Below are positions 6,028-7,413 of a stretch of 7,413 nt of DNA, piece by piece. This DNA comes from Pseudanabaena sp. CAN_BIN31 (lineage in GTDB: Bacteria; Cyanobacteriota; Cyanobacteriia; Pseudanabaenales; Pseudanabaenaceae). The stretch is from assembly GCA_026785865.1 (NCBI GenBank), contig JAJAZG010000190.1:1-7413 (forward strand). Reading direction: 5' to 3'. The position numbers were made by a program, and so were the translations under genes. The notes under the pieces were generated by a model that was not told the origin of the DNA, did no database searches, and was given only the letters and a program-made list of their open reading frames with translations. Each line of letters opens with the position of its first letter. Position 1 is the first letter of the stretch.

Positions 6028-7413
6028 TTATGAATCAGGTACTGTGAAGTAAATAGTCGCGCCTTGCTCGATCGCGCCTTCTGCCCAAACTTTGCCGTCA
6101 TGCCGATGGATAGCGCGTTGGACAGTGGCTAACCCAATACCCGTTCCCGCAAATTCGTTAGTATTATGAAGTCGCTGGAAGACTCCAAAGAGATTATTGG
6201 CATAGTCCATATTGAAGCCTGCTCCATCATCACGCACAAAATAGATAAATTCATCTGATTTACTTTCAGGTGGAATTACCCCAAATTCAATTCTTGCGGT
6301 GGCGTGATTGCTCGTAAATTTCCAAGCGTTTTGAATCAAGTTACTGATGATCACCCGCATCAGGGTGATATCTGCTGAGACAATCACATTAGGCGCGATC
6401 GCAATTTCTACCTGTCTTTCTGGATTTATTGCTTGTAACTCATCGAATTGTTCACTTACCAACATACTGAGGTTGACATTTTTGTATTGCATCTCAGAGC
6501 GAGATACACGAGATAGACGCAGTAGGTCTTCAATCAAATTTCCCATGCGAGCGACATTACTGCGAATGCGATCAAAGTAATCTAGAGCATCTTGATCGAA
6601 TTTATCGCCATAGTCTTCGAGTAGGGCTTTGCTAAAGCCATCAATTGCGCGTAATGGCGATCGCAGATCGTGAGAAACAGAGTAGGCAAAAGCTTCAAGC
6701 TCTCGGTTAGAGGCAGCCAGTTGCGTGGTGGTTTGCATGAGTTTAGTCTCAGCTAATTTGCGATCGGTAATATCAAGAACGGTGCCGACCAGTAAAACCA
6801 ACTCCCCAGCATCATCCACAACTGGTTCTCCCCGTGATTGGAAGTAACCTAATGAGCCATCGCCGCGATAAAATCGAACTTCATTCTCATAGGATTGACA
6901 ATTAGCAATGGCTGTTTCCACCACTTGTTGATTGCTTTCTCGATCATCTGGATGCAGATTTTGTTGGAATTCGTCAAAGGTGGGTGTGCCTAATATTGGA
7001 TCGCGTCCAAAGATTCGGAATACCTGATCTGACCAAATAATTTCGCCACTATATGGATCAAACTCCCAACTGCCCAATTTCACAATACGTTGAGCAGTTT
7101 TGAGGTGAGTATCACTCTTACGCAGCCGTTCTTCTATTTGCTTACTGGTTGTAATTTCTCGCGAGGTAGCAATCAAACGCAGTGGGCTGCCGTCGGCATC
7201 TGGGACAGCAGTAATTAGTACATCCCACCATTTTGGCGTGCCTTTCGCCGTTGGATAAAAGCCTTCAAATTGACCTATATCGCCATTTTTGGCATCTTCG
7301 ATCGCCTGAACTGCTAGCGAATGATATGGTTCCTGCCAAGTCTCTACCCAATTTTTGCCCACCCAACAGGAAAAGTCATCAATTTCCATCAGGTTCATGC
7401 CATTACGGTTCAT
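6028..7413 (-). CDS. Multisensor histidine kinase, PAS-PAS-HisKA-HATPase part (tandem copy B, 5' end beyond right edge)
   Basis: A 461-residue 3' fragment of a gene entering from the right, ending in TAA at 6028-6030. The ATG at 7411-7413 is almost certainly an internal methionine: it aligns with M319 of copy A, in the middle of a PAS domain. Fragment positions: rest of a PAS about 1-94; PAS about 96-222, ending DITDRK; HisKA with H248 in SVSHDLRSPLRAIDGF; HATPase with N-box N362, DDGAGF at 395-400 and GTGIGL at 423-428. All catalytic motifs are intact, so it appears to be a functional kinase rather than a decaying duplicate. Alignment with copy A needs only one gap of one codon (near fragment residue 385). 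The C-terminus is shorter, ending PDS where copy A runs on for several residues into the receiver gene. By analogy the missing N-terminus may hold another PAS and a GAF, but this cannot be seen. Confidence 0.95.
   Translation of the reverse strand: MNRNGMNLMEIDDFSCWVGKNWVETWQEPYHSLAVQAIEDAKNGDIGQFEGFYPTAKGTPKWWDVLITAVPDADGSPLRLIATSREITTSKQIEERLRKSDTHLKTAQRIVKLGSWEFDPYSGEIIWSDQVFRIFGRDPILGTPTFDEFQQNLHPDDRESNQQVVETAIANCQSYENEVRFYRGDGSLGYFQSRGEPVVDDAGELVLLVGTVLDITDRKLAETKLMQTTTQLAASNRELEAFAYSVSHDLRSPLRAIDGFSKALLEDYGDKFDQDALDYFDRIRSNVARMGNLIEDLLRLSRVSRSEMQYKNVNLSMLVSEQFDELQAINPERQVEIAIAPNVIVSADITLMRVIISNLIQNAWKFTSNHATARIEFGVIPPESKSDEFIYFVRDDGAGFNMDYANNLFGVFQRLHNTNEFAGTGIGLATVQRAIHRHDGKVWAEGAIEQGATIYFTVPDS
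6037..7413 (-). repeat. Tandem homology block, copy B
   Basis: Partner of the block at 3622-5001, lying upstream in the direction of transcription. Both copies keep their reading frame and catalytic residues. The start of the duplicated unit is not in the window, so its full length is unknown; the 2412-base offset gives the repeat period. Confidence 0.95.

Larger units (their letters stand above)
112..6664. repeat. Ten dispersed HIP1 octamers (GCGATCGC)
   Basis: Perfect copies begin at 112, 1095, 1461, 2020, 3983, 4245, 5110, 5917, 6395 and 6657, all inside coding sequence. The pairs 3983/6395 and 4245/6657 are the same site in the two kinase copies. HIP1 is an over-represented palindrome of many cyanobacteria. 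The span given is only the range of the sites, not one element. Confidence 0.9.

Noticed and set aside
7411..7413. ATG at the right edge as the start of copy B
   Set aside because: It falls in the middle of a PAS domain and aligns with M319 of copy A; the matching upstream sequence must lie outside the window.

Overview
The window looks like a piece of a cyanobacterial chromosome. The main reason is the octamer GCGATCGC (HIP1), typical of many cyanobacterial genomes, which I count ten times in 7.4 kb. The moderate GC content and the protein types (PAS/GAF multisensor kinases with a small Rcp1-like receiver) agree. I cannot name a species from the sequence; a filamentous or Pseudanabaena-like cyanobacterium is only a guess.

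All four genes are on the minus strand and together form a signalling cluster, read from right to left. (1) At 7413-6028 is the 3' part of a PAS-PAS-histidine kinase (copy B), whose 5' end lies beyond the right edge. (2) After a 72-base gap, 5955-3595 is a complete GAF-PAS-PAS-PAS-histidine kinase of 786 residues (copy A). (3) At 3598-3170 is a stand-alone receiver protein of 142 residues. (4) From 3173 to the left edge is a hybrid kinase with a receiver at each end (REC-PAS-GAF-PAS-PAS-HisKA-HATPase-REC), cut off inside its last receiver. Genes 2/3 and 3/4 each overlap by the four bases ATGA, so they are almost certainly one transcript with coupled translation.

Copies A and B are tandem paralogues: 3622-5001 aligns with 6037-7413 with a single one-codon gap. 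The similarity is mosaic. The histidine-bearing dimerisation domain and one PAS domain are about 95-99% identical in DNA, while the other PAS and the ATPase domain are nearer 80%. Gene conversion or recombination between the copies is a likely cause.

Inferred working model: two closely related soluble sensor kinases pass phosphate to the small receiver and possibly to the N-terminal receiver of the hybrid kinase. No DNA-binding, cyclic-di-GMP or other output domain and no HPt domain is visible, so the output lies outside the window. The domain types are familiar; the unusual points are the mosaic duplication, the tight coupling and the double-receiver hybrid. I found no RNA gene, CRISPR array, insertion sequence or convincing terminator, and no gene-free stretch longer than 72 bases.
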